Assembly: GCA_030432455.1 (NCBI GenBank)
Contig: JAUIHC010000077.1
Coordinates: forward strand, 1-10,208
DNA: 10,208 nt
Origin: Phycisphaerae bacterium
Lineage (GTDB): Bacteria; Planctomycetota; Phycisphaerae; Phycisphaerales; SM1A02
Direction: 5' to 3'
Positions within the stretch are counted from its first letter, which is position 1, and each line of letters begins with the position of its first letter. A program made the position numbers and the translations under genes. Shown in pieces: positions 1 through 5,248 of this stretch. Under the pieces are notes generated by a model. That model saw only the letters and a list, made by a program, of their open reading frames with translations. It had not been told where the DNA came from and searched no databases.

Positions 1-27
1 CACCTCTCCTCGGGACCGACGCCGTGA
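1..27 (+). CDS. 3' end of an upstream gene (possibly nuoB), partial
   Basis: The frame entering from the left edge reads HLSSGPTP and stops at the TGA of positions 25-27. That TGA overlaps the GTG start of nuoC (24-26) as GTGA. Such a 4-base stop/start overlap is typical of translationally coupled operon genes, and nuoB is the usual gene before nuoC. Only eight codons are visible, so the identity is inferred from context alone. Confidence 0.35.
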   Translation, partial: HLSSGPTP

Positions 28-584
28 CGAGCCAGACCCCCAACCTCGACCACCCCGATCTTCCCCGCGTGAAGGCCGCCTTTCCGGATGTCCGGTTCCA
101 GGCCTCCGAGTTCCGCGGCCAGACCAGCCTGATCGTGCCGCGGGAGCGGGCCCACGAGGTGCTTCGATTCCTGCACGACGACGCCGACTGCTCGTACGAG
201 CAGCTCACCGACGTCACCGCGGTGGACTACCTCGAGTACCCGGTGCCGACCGGCGGCCGGTTCGCCGTGGTCTGGGTGCTGCTCAGCCACACGCACAATC
301 GTCGGCTGGTCGTGAAGACCTGGCTCGACCCGACCATGGACACCGAGGGCACCGCCGAGGATCCCGGCCTCGAGGTCGACAGCGTCTGCGACATCTGGCC
401 CGGCGCCGAGTGGACCGAACGCGAGGTCTTCGACATGTTCGGCATCCGCTTCCGCAACCACCCCGACCTGCGTCGCATCCTGCTCTGGAAGGACTACCCG
501 GCGCATCCGCTGCGGAAGGACTACCCGCTCCGCGGCCGGGGCGAACGCGAGTACTACGCGGTGCTCGATCGCGACGCGCGGTAG
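24..584 (+). CDS. nuoC: NADH-quinone oxidoreductase subunit C (complex I 30 kDa subunit)
   Basis: NuoC is a subunit of the peripheral arm of respiratory complex I, which passes electrons from NADH to quinone at the cytoplasmic face of the membrane. The 186-residue length is normal for a stand-alone NuoC, not a NuoCD fusion. The family signature is clear at about residues 132-153: EREVFDMFGIRF, then HPDLRRIL. It is followed by the conserved HPLRKDYPLRGRGERE near residues 161-176. The N-terminal half has the expected mixed alpha/beta pattern with LTDVTAVDYL at 61-70. The start is GTG inside an upstream stop (GTGA), with no obvious ribosome site, which suggests coupling to the preceding gene. 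The gene that follows is not nuoD, so this nuo cluster ends or is interrupted here. A 4-bp GC hairpin (587-599) follows the stop but has no T tract. Confidence 0.96.
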   Translation: MTSQTPNLDHPDLPRVKAAFPDVRFQASEFRGQTSLIVPRERAHEVLRFLHDDADCSYEQLTDVTAVDYLEYPVPTGGRFAVVWVLLSHTHNRRLVVKTWLDPTMDTEGTAEDPGLEVDSVCDIWPGAEWTEREVFDMFGIRFRNHPDLRRILLWKDYPAHPLRKDYPLRGRGEREYYAVLDRDAR

Positions 585-623
585 CCCCCGTTCGGCGGGC
601 CGGCGCGCGGTAGCGTTCCCGCC

Positions 624-1811
624 ATGCCGACCTCCTCGTCTCGTCGTTCCTCATCGTCCACCCGTGTCGTCGTGCTCGGCGGCGGCATGGTGGGCTCCGT
701 CATCGCCAGCGATCTCGCCGCCACCCGCGGGATGGCCGTCACGGTCGTCGATGCCCGCCCCGAGGCGTTGAAGCGATGCGCCGCCCGGGCGCCGCGGACG
801 ATCGCGACGGTCGAGGCCGATCTCGGCGACCCCGACGAGATCGCCCGGCAGGTGCACGACGCCGATGTCGTGGTCGGCGCCCTCTCCAGCGTGATCGGCC
901 TGCAGACGCTCGAAGCGGTGATCGACGCCGGGCGGCATTACGTCGACATCTCGTTCATGCCGGAGGACAACCGGCACCTGAAGGATCTGGCGAAGCGCAA
1001 GCGGGTGACCGCGGTCGTGGACATGGGCGTCGCGCCGGGCATGAGCAACCTGCTCTGCGGCTGGGCGACCCGGCGACTCACCCGCTGCGACCGACTGGAG
1101 ATCCTCGTCGGCGGACTCCCGAGACATCGCCACTGGCCGTGGGAGTACAAGGCGGGGTTCGCGCCGAGCGACGTCCTCGAGGAGTACACCCGACCGGTGC
1201 GGGTGGTCGAGCACGGCGAGATCGTCTGGAAGGAGGCGCTGGCCGAACCGGAACTCGTGGACTTCGAGGGCGTCGGCACGCTCGAGACCTTCCTGACCGA
1301 CGGCCTCCGCTCGCTCGCCGACACGCTCGACGTGCCGCACATGGTCGAGAAGACCATGCGGTATCCGGGACACATCGAGCTCATGCGGGTCATGCGGCAC
1401 CTCGGGCTCTTCCGGGAGGACGAGATCGAGCTTCCGAGCGGGGCGACCGTGAGACCCCTCGAACTCACGAGCCATCTGCTCTTCCCGCAGTGGCAGTTCG
1501 AGGAGGGCGAGCCCGACTGCACGGTCATGCGGATCACCGCCGAGGGACTGCTCGGGAAGGTGCCGACCCGGCTCTCGTGGGACCTGGTCGATCACCTCGA
1601 TCCCGAGACGAACTTCACGAGCATGAGTCGCACGACGGGGTTCCCCGCCGCGAGCATCGCTCGGATGATCGCCGACGGATCGCTGAGGAAGCGGGGACTC
1701 CTCGCCCCCGAGGAGATCGCCGGCGAGAAGGGACTGCTCGACCGGGTGATGAAGGACATGACCGCCCGCGGCGTCCGCTACATCGCGAAGGTCGAGTCGA
1801 TCGACGACTGA
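624..1811 (+). CDS. Saccharopine dehydrogenase family oxidoreductase, lysine 6-dehydrogenase-like
   Basis: This is a predicted cytoplasmic NAD(P)-dependent amino acid dehydrogenase of 395 residues. An N-terminal Rossmann fold shows GGGMVG at 19-24. D43, at the end of the second strand (VVDARP), usually favours NAD over NADP. Conserved family blocks follow: YVDIS (106-110), VVDMGVAPGM (131-140), VGGLP (162-166), WEY (173-175), EKTMRYPGH (242-250) and SRTTGFPAASIA (335-346). The block order and length match L-lysine 6-dehydrogenase, which oxidatively deaminates lysine at the epsilon-amino group, better than the longer fungal-type saccharopine dehydrogenases. Carboxynorspermidine synthase is a related alternative. 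The first 13 residues are Ser/Arg-rich and lie ahead of the fold. No ribosome site precedes the ATG, and a TAGCGT box lies 8 bases upstream, so a leaderless transcript is possible. Family assignment is firm; the exact substrate is inferred. Confidence 0.88.
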   Translation: MPTSSSRRSSSSTRVVVLGGGMVGSVIASDLAATRGMAVTVVDARPEALKRCAARAPRTIATVEADLGDPDEIARQVHDADVVVGALSSVIGLQTLEAVIDAGRHYVDISFMPEDNRHLKDLAKRKRVTAVVDMGVAPGMSNLLCGWATRRLTRCDRLEILVGGLPRHRHWPWEYKAGFAPSDVLEEYTRPVRVVEHGEIVWKEALAEPELVDFEGVGTLETFLTDGLRSLADTLDVPHMVEKTMRYPGHIELMRVMRHLGLFREDEIELPSGATVRPLELTSHLLFPQWQFEEGEPDCTVMRITAEGLLGKVPTRLSWDLVDHLDPETNFTSMSRTTGFPAASIARMIADGSLRKRGLLAPEEIAGEKGLLDRVMKDMTARGVRYIAKVESIDD

Positions 1812-1851
1812 CCGGGTCGCCACGATCCCGGAACCCGCAGCCGCCGCGGAC

Positions 1852-1855
1852 GGAG
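1852..1855 (+). promoter_or_regulatory. Ribosome binding site of the MmcB-like gene
   Basis: GGAG lies 5 bases before the ATG at 1861. It supports this start and translation independent of the preceding gene, which ends 49 bp upstream. Confidence 0.55.
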
Positions 1856-1860
1856 CCGCG

Positions 1861-2766
1861 ATGGAATCGTTCCAGCATCTCGAACTCAAGCGGCTCGCGG
1901 TCGCGTGGCTCGTGCGTCTGGGATGCCGGGCGGTGGCGACGGAGGTGCGGTGTCCGATCTCGAAGTACCGCGTCGATGCCGCGGGATGGCTCGATCACGC
2001 CGAGGGGGAACTGCTCGATGCCGGAGGGCTGGAGGCCGAACGAGCGGGAATCGCGGCATCGCTCTTCACCACCGATCGGCGACCGTCGAGGTCGAGGGGA
2101 CCGCAGCGGCCGCGGACGATCGTGGTCGAATGCAAGCGAAGCCGAGCCGACTTCGTCCGCGACGACCGCGACGCCGACCGGCTGAAGCGGCGACTGGAGT
2201 CGCTCCGCCGGACCCGCGAGCGGTTCGAGCGGGATCTCATTCCCGAGGCGGAGCCGCATCTCCGGCGATCGGGGTCGTCGCTCTTCCCGGAACTGGAACG
2301 CTGGGACTTCGAAGGCAGCCGGACCTCGGCGTACCGGCGCACGCTCCGGATGATCGAACGACTGGAACAGCGTCTGCACGGCGAGACGAAGTTCCACACG
2401 ATGCCGCGACACCGTCTCGCCGATCACTTCTACCTGTTCACGCCCGCGGGCATGCTCTCGCCCCGCGAGGTGCCGACCGGCTGGGGCCTGATCGAGGCGC
2501 GGCGACGCGATCTGAAGCACGGTGCGGGGACGCTCGGCGAACTCGACGACCTTCCCCTCCGCGAGCGGATCGCCTGCCCGTCGCTCGACAGCCCGCCGCT
2601 CCGTCGCCAGCGACTGCTTCGGAACATCGCGGTCGCGGCGAGCCGGGCGGTGATCGAGTCGGCGTCCCGCGATCCTGCGTCTCCGCCCCGTTCCTCGCCC
2701 CCGGCGGATGCCTCCGATGACACGCCGCCAAGCCGCGATACGATGCCCGCACCTTCGCCCCGGTAG
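1861..2766 (+). CDS. MmcB-like PD-(D/E)xK nuclease-family protein
   Basis: This 301-residue soluble protein has the layout of a restriction-endonuclease-like (PD-(D/E)xK) fold. An N-terminal helix with E8 and K10 is followed by a strand with D39 (KYRVDAAGWL) and by a strand ending in E90-C-K92 (VVECKRSRADF), the expected metal-binding D...ExK set. Near the end are DHFYLFTP (188-195) and GWGLIEA (207-213). This order of blocks (ExKSSxADF, DxLFFAVP, GLIVAD) recalls MmcB, a DNA-repair protein of alphaproteobacteria linked to mitomycin C resistance. Unlike MmcB it has a charged helical insertion at about 100-185, rich in Arg and Glu, and a disordered Pro/Ser-rich tail after about 268. GGAG at 1852-1855 sits 5 bases before the ATG. 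The stop TAG lies inside the following tRNA gene. The fold is a good guess; activity and target are inferred. Confidence 0.78.
   Translation: MESFQHLELKRLAVAWLVRLGCRAVATEVRCPISKYRVDAAGWLDHAEGELLDAGGLEAERAGIAASLFTTDRRPSRSRGPQRPRTIVVECKRSRADFVRDDRDADRLKRRLESLRRTRERFERDLIPEAEPHLRRSGSSLFPELERWDFEGSRTSAYRRTLRMIERLEQRLHGETKFHTMPRHRLADHFYLFTPAGMLSPREVPTGWGLIEARRRDLKHGAGTLGELDDLPLRERIACPSLDSPPLRRQRLLRNIAVAASRAVIESASRDPASPPRSSPPADASDDTPPSRDTMPAPSPR
2717..2744 (+). promoter_or_regulatory. Candidate promoter of tRNA-Arg, inside the end of the nuclease-like gene
   Basis: ATGACA (2717-2722) matches the -35 consensus TTGACA at five of six bases. After a 16-base spacer, TACGAT (2739-2744) matches the -10 consensus TATAAT at four of six. 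Transcription would begin near 2751, about 6 bases before the mature tRNA 5' end. The site overlaps codons for the disordered C-terminal tail of the upstream protein. The position fits a tRNA promoter, but it is a visual match only. Confidence 0.45.
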
Positions 2767-2830
2767 CTCAGTTGGATAGAGCAGCGGACTTCTAATCCGC
2801 AGGTCACTGGTTCGAATCCAGTCCGGGGTG
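2757..2830 (+). tRNA. tRNA-Arg, anticodon TCT
   Basis: A complete cloverleaf can be drawn. The acceptor stem GCCCCGG (2757-2763) pairs with CCGGGGT (2823-2829), with one G-T wobble at the first pair, and the discriminator base is G2830. The D arm is GCTC/GAGC (2766-2769, 2779-2782). The anticodon stem GCGGA/TCCGC encloses CTTCTAA, placing the anticodon TCT at 2791-2793, which reads AGA and possibly AGG. The variable loop is AGGTC. The T arm is ACTGG/CCAGT around TTCGAAT. The 3' CCA is not encoded. The stop codon of the upstream reading frame is formed by T8-A9-G10 of this tRNA. Confidence 0.96.
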
Positions 2831-2834
2831 CTGC

Positions 2835-2848
2835 GGCCGAGGGCGGCC
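2835..2848 (+). terminator. Weak hairpin just after tRNA-Arg, possible 3' trailer or terminator
   Basis: GGCCG (2835-2839) and CGGCC (2844-2848) can form a 5-bp stem with an AGGG loop, 4 bases beyond the tRNA. There is no T tract, so intrinsic termination is uncertain. It lies in the 69-bp space between the tRNA and the convergent DUF2202 gene, where I see nothing else. Confidence 0.22.
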
Positions 2849-2899
2849 CGGAGAGCCCCCCGAATCCGCGAGAACGAGAGACTGCAGGGCGACCCCGCC

Positions 2900-3499
2900 T
2901 CAGCCGCCGCTGCACCGCCGGAAGGCGGGAAGGTGACGTTCCTGCGACGCCCAGCGGAGGCGTTCGAAGACCCTCGCCACCTCGGGGTCGCCGCTCGTCG
3001 GGTCGGCCGCCACCGCGATGATCCGATCGTAGATCGCGACGTTCCGCACCTCGGCCTCGGCGGAGAGTCGGCACGCCTCCCGGAACGACGACGGCACCTC
3101 GATCTCGTCGGCACGCCGACGGTTCGGCGGCACCTCCAGCCCGAGCCGGCGGTACTGGGCGAGCAGCGCCTGCTCGTGCCGCCGCTCGGCGTTCACGATG
3201 TTCGCGAACGGACGGCGGACGCCGTAGGTCGCCATCACCGCCTCGTAGAACGCGATCGCGTGGCGTTCGTCGTCGAGCGCCTCCGCCAGAGCCTCGACCA
3301 GCGGTTCGGGAACCAGCGTCCTCGGCCCGACCGCGGCGGGCGAGACCACCGCGGTCGCGACGGAGTCATCCGACACGGCTGCGTCGCCCGCACACCCCGC
3401 CGGTCCGGAGGTGAAGAGGAGGACGATCCCCACCAGCGTGGCGTCGATCGGGCGGAGACGGATGCCGACCGTGGGACGATGGGCGGAAGACATGGACAT
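2900..3499 (-). CDS. Exported DUF2202 ferritin-like domain protein
   Basis: This 199-residue protein is predicted to leave the cytoplasm. An Arg-containing N terminus leads into a hydrophobic segment (about 20-34) ending at C36. The sequence before that Cys (GPAGC) is a poor lipobox because of the proline, so either a lipoprotein or a Sec-cleaved protein is possible. The rest is a four-helix ferritin-like domain of the DUF2202 type: LDDERHAIAFYEAV (75-88), PFANIVNAERRHEQALL (97-113) with an E105xxH108 pair, LSAEAEVRNVAIYDRI (145-160) and WASQERHLPAF (183-193). E78, E105, H108, E148 or E150, and H189 are plausible di-metal ligands. DUF2202 is found across bacteria and archaea, but its role is not settled. 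ATG at 3499 was chosen because GGAG sits 7 bases upstream; an upstream TTG at 3550 has no such site. It lies 124 bp downstream of the cytochrome gene on the same strand. Confidence 0.85.
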   Translation of the reverse strand: MSMSSAHRPTVGIRLRPIDATLVGIVLLFTSGPAGCAGDAAVSDDSVATAVVSPAAVGPRTLVPEPLVEALAEALDDERHAIAFYEAVMATYGVRRPFANIVNAERRHEQALLAQYRRLGLEVPPNRRRADEIEVPSSFREACRLSAEAEVRNVAIYDRIIAVAADPTSGDPEVARVFERLRWASQERHLPAFRRCSGG

Positions 3500-3506
3500 G
3501 GGCGGG

Positions 3507-3510
3507 CTCC
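3507..3510 (-). promoter_or_regulatory. Ribosome binding site that decides the DUF2202 start
   Basis: On the minus strand GGAG (3510 down to 3507) is followed by seven bases and then ATG at 3499. A second ATG follows two codons later at 3493. The longer in-frame option starts with TTG at 3550 and would run through a perfect inverted repeat, so it is less likely. Confidence 0.6.
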
Positions 3511-3526
3511 GCAGCGAGGTGTCGAG

Positions 3527-3545
3527 CCGATCCCCTCGGGATCGG
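3527..3545. repeat. Perfect 8-bp inverted repeat upstream of the DUF2202 gene
   Basis: CCGATCCC and GGGATCGG flank the three-base loop CTC. The centre is about 37 bp before the DUF2202 start and 17 bp before its ribosome site. It could be an mRNA leader hairpin, a dyad bound by a regulator, or an end structure for the upstream cytochrome transcript. No T tract follows it in the direction of transcription. Confidence 0.6.
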
Positions 3546-3580
3546 ACCAACCGTCTCGGTGCCGGATCACCGCATCACGT

Positions 3581-3619
3581 TCCCGAACGGGACCGCTCGC
3601 GTCCCCTCACTCGGTCCCG
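3581..3619 (-). promoter_or_regulatory. Overlapping alternative hairpins after the cytochrome gene stop
   Basis: CGGGACCG (3588-3595) and CGGTCCCG (3612-3619) form a perfect 8-bp inverted repeat with a 16-base loop, starting 5 bp past the stop of the cytochrome gene. The 3588-3595 arm also overlaps a second dyad, TCCCG-AA-CGGGA (3581-3592), so the two structures exclude each other. This may be a transcript end, a processing site or an attenuator-like switch before the DUF2202 gene. No T tract follows. Confidence 0.4.
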
Positions 3620-3623
3620 CCGC

Positions 3624-5174
3624 TCACGCGTCCCCCCCCGAGGTGCCGTCGGCACCGGCCTCGGCGCCCTCGGACGCGGGTGCCGGGGCGGGCCCGACGA
3701 TCTCCAGCCCGTCCCGGGTCGCCGCGGCGACGCCTTCCGCCGTGACGGCGGTGCCGGCGCAGTAGATCCGCGTCAGACTCGGATGCGCCGCAAGCCTCGC
3801 CAGCCCCGCATCGGTCAGGGCCGAGCCGTAGAGGTTGACCGTCTCGAGCTTCGGGAGCCGCAGCAGGGTGTCCACCGCGCCGTCCCCGATCGCGGTGTTG
3901 TCGAGTCGCACTCGGACGAGCGATCCGAAGTCACCGAGCGGGGCGAGCCCCTCGTCGGTGAGGGCCGAGCGGGCCAGGTTCGCCCAGACCAGCACCGGCT
4001 GGAGACCGTCGAGCCGGGCGAGGTCGTCGTCGCCGAACGGCGGATCGATCAGACTCGCGTTGACCTCCCAGTCGTCGCTTCCCTGCGCGATCGGCATCAC
4101 GAGGATCTGTCGCTCGCGAATCGCGGTGACCGCTGCCTCGATCGCGGCGGTGTCCGGTCCCGCGGGCGTCGCCTCGGTCGCGGGGTCGGCATCGGCATCG
4201 GTCGTCGAGTCGGTCTCCACCGGCTCGCTCGATGTGCTCGACGCCGCGTCGCCCTCGGCGCCCTCCGCGATCCAGTCGCGGATGACCGCGATCTCGGCCG
4301 GGGTGAGGCGATCACCCTTGGGGGGCATCGCGTCGGGATCGTCCGCGGGCAATTCGATGCGCTCGACGATGAGACTCTCGTCGGGCTTCCCCGGGATCAC
4401 CGTCCACCACTCCGGATCGCCGTCGAAGAGATGCGCCACGGTGTCCATCCGCAGGCTGCCCTTGACCTTGTCGGGTCCGTGGCACTCGATGCACCGAGCC
4501 TCGAAGATCGGCAGGACATCGCGCTGGAACGACACCCGCGTCGTGTCGCCCGCGACCGGCTCGGCCGGACCGGTCGCCCCGTCGGCGGGGTCCGCTCCGT
4601 CCGCGTCCGCCGTCGCGTCCGACGCATCGACCACCACCGTCTTCGCGGGCGGCGGCAGGAGCACCTTGGTCAGGTAGCCCTTGCCGTAGACCATCTCGCC
4701 CCCGAAGTGGGCGCCGACGCCGACGACGACCGAGACCACGACCAGCCCCCATCGGTACCCGTTGAGGGCCGCGTGACGGTCGCCGCTCCGGCCCGCCAGC
4801 CCGACCATCCAGACCGCCAGCAGCCCGGCGGCGCCGAGAATCCCGAGCCAGCGATGCAGGAACAGCGTGTTGTCGACCGTCGCGCCCTCGTAGTCGGCGT
4901 TGAGCCAGCCGAACCACGCGGCGAAGCAGGCCGCGATCGCCGCGATTCCCGTGGCCGTGATGCCGAAGGGCGAGGCGTCGGGTCGTCGCCGCAGGATGTT
5001 CAACAACTCGACCGCCGCCGCGGCCAGCGCGAGCCCGATCGGAAAATGCACCACCAGCGGATGCAGGCGACCGAGGAACCGCCACCACCGCTCATCGGCC
5101 AAGGCCGTGTCGGCGAGCAGGGACGAGACGGTCGGGATGATGTCGAGCACGGTGCCGGGAAGGGAATCGATCAC
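3624..5174 (-). CDS. Membrane-anchored planctomycete cytochrome c domain protein with leucine-rich repeats
   Basis: This 516-residue protein has three parts. About residues 37-165 form four membrane helices resembling DUF2231-type membrane domains, opening with RLHPLVVHFPIGLAL. An acidic Ala/Asp/Thr linker leads to a planctomycete-type cytochrome c domain at about 214-305. Its heme site is C228-IE-C231-H232, and M283 in MPPKG is the likely distal ligand. After another low-complexity linker (304-342), about 355-485 hold roughly 24-residue leucine-rich repeats such as LTDEGLAPLGDFGSLVRVRL. The cytochrome and LRR parts should lie outside the cytoplasmic membrane, where heme is attached. An electron-transfer or sensing role is inferred. 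GTG at 5174 was chosen because GGAG (5186-5183) sits 8 bases upstream. A run of eight G lies four codons before the stop. The gene diverges from the exonuclease gene. Confidence 0.88.
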   Translation of the reverse strand: MIDSLPGTVLDIIPTVSSLLADTALADERWWRFLGRLHPLVVHFPIGLALAAAAVELLNILRRRPDASPFGITATGIAAIAACFAAWFGWLNADYEGATVDNTLFLHRWLGILGAAGLLAVWMVGLAGRSGDRHAALNGYRWGLVVVSVVVGVGAHFGGEMVYGKGYLTKVLLPPPAKTVVVDASDATADADGADPADGATGPAEPVAGDTTRVSFQRDVLPIFEARCIECHGPDKVKGSLRMDTVAHLFDGDPEWWTVIPGKPDESLIVERIELPADDPDAMPPKGDRLTPAEIAVIRDWIAEGAEGDAASSTSSEPVETDSTTDADADPATEATPAGPDTAAIEAAVTAIRERQILVMPIAQGSDDWEVNASLIDPPFGDDDLARLDGLQPVLVWANLARSALTDEGLAPLGDFGSLVRVRLDNTAIGDGAVDTLLRLPKLETVNLYGSALTDAGLARLAAHPSLTRIYCAGTAVTAEGVAAATRDGLEIVGPAPAPASEGAEAGADGTSGGDA

Positions 5175-5182
5175 GCCGCGGA

Positions 5183-5186
5183 CTCC
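5183..5186 (-). promoter_or_regulatory. Ribosome binding site supporting the GTG start of the cytochrome gene
   Basis: On the minus strand GGAG is followed by eight bases and then GTG at 5174. No in-frame ATG lies nearby, and the first membrane helix starts about 37 residues in, so the GTG start is the natural choice. Confidence 0.6.
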
Positions 5187-5204
5187 GAAGACGAGGGGCC
5201 CCCG

Positions 5205-5236
5205 AGGATACCGTCGATGCCGCGTCGCTCCGACGC
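5205..5236. promoter_or_regulatory. Divergent control region with a candidate -10 box and an inverted repeat
   Basis: The 74 bp between the cytochrome gene (minus) and the exonuclease gene (plus) must hold the starts of both transcripts. On the minus strand TATCCT (5210 to 5205) is a fair -10 box, placing a start near 5198, but no good -35 is visible. GCGTCG-CTC-CGACGC (5222-5236) is a perfect 6-bp inverted repeat ending 12 bp before the exonuclease ATG. It could be an operator for either gene or a leader hairpin. Confidence 0.35.
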
Positions 5237-5248
5237 CGAGCCCGAGAG

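Noticed and set aside
587..599. Terminator after nuoC
   Set aside because: CCCG-TTCGG-CGGG gives only a 4-bp stem and no T tract follows.
2757..2830. tRNA-Arg as an integration site for a mobile element
   Set aside because: No second copy of the tRNA 3' end, no integrase and no change in composition is visible on either side.
1615..3114. Long minus-strand open frame of about 500 codons
   Set aside because: It crosses the tRNA, the dehydrogenase end and the nuclease-like gene, and its product is low-complexity and Arg-rich. It is a mirror frame of real genes.
3500..3550. Longer DUF2202 start at TTG 3550
   Set aside because: It has no ribosome site and would read through the perfect palindrome. 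ATG 3499 has GGAG seven bases before it.
5195..5202. GGGGCCCC palindrome in the divergent region
   Set aside because: It is short and expected by chance at this GC content; the symmetry does not extend outward.
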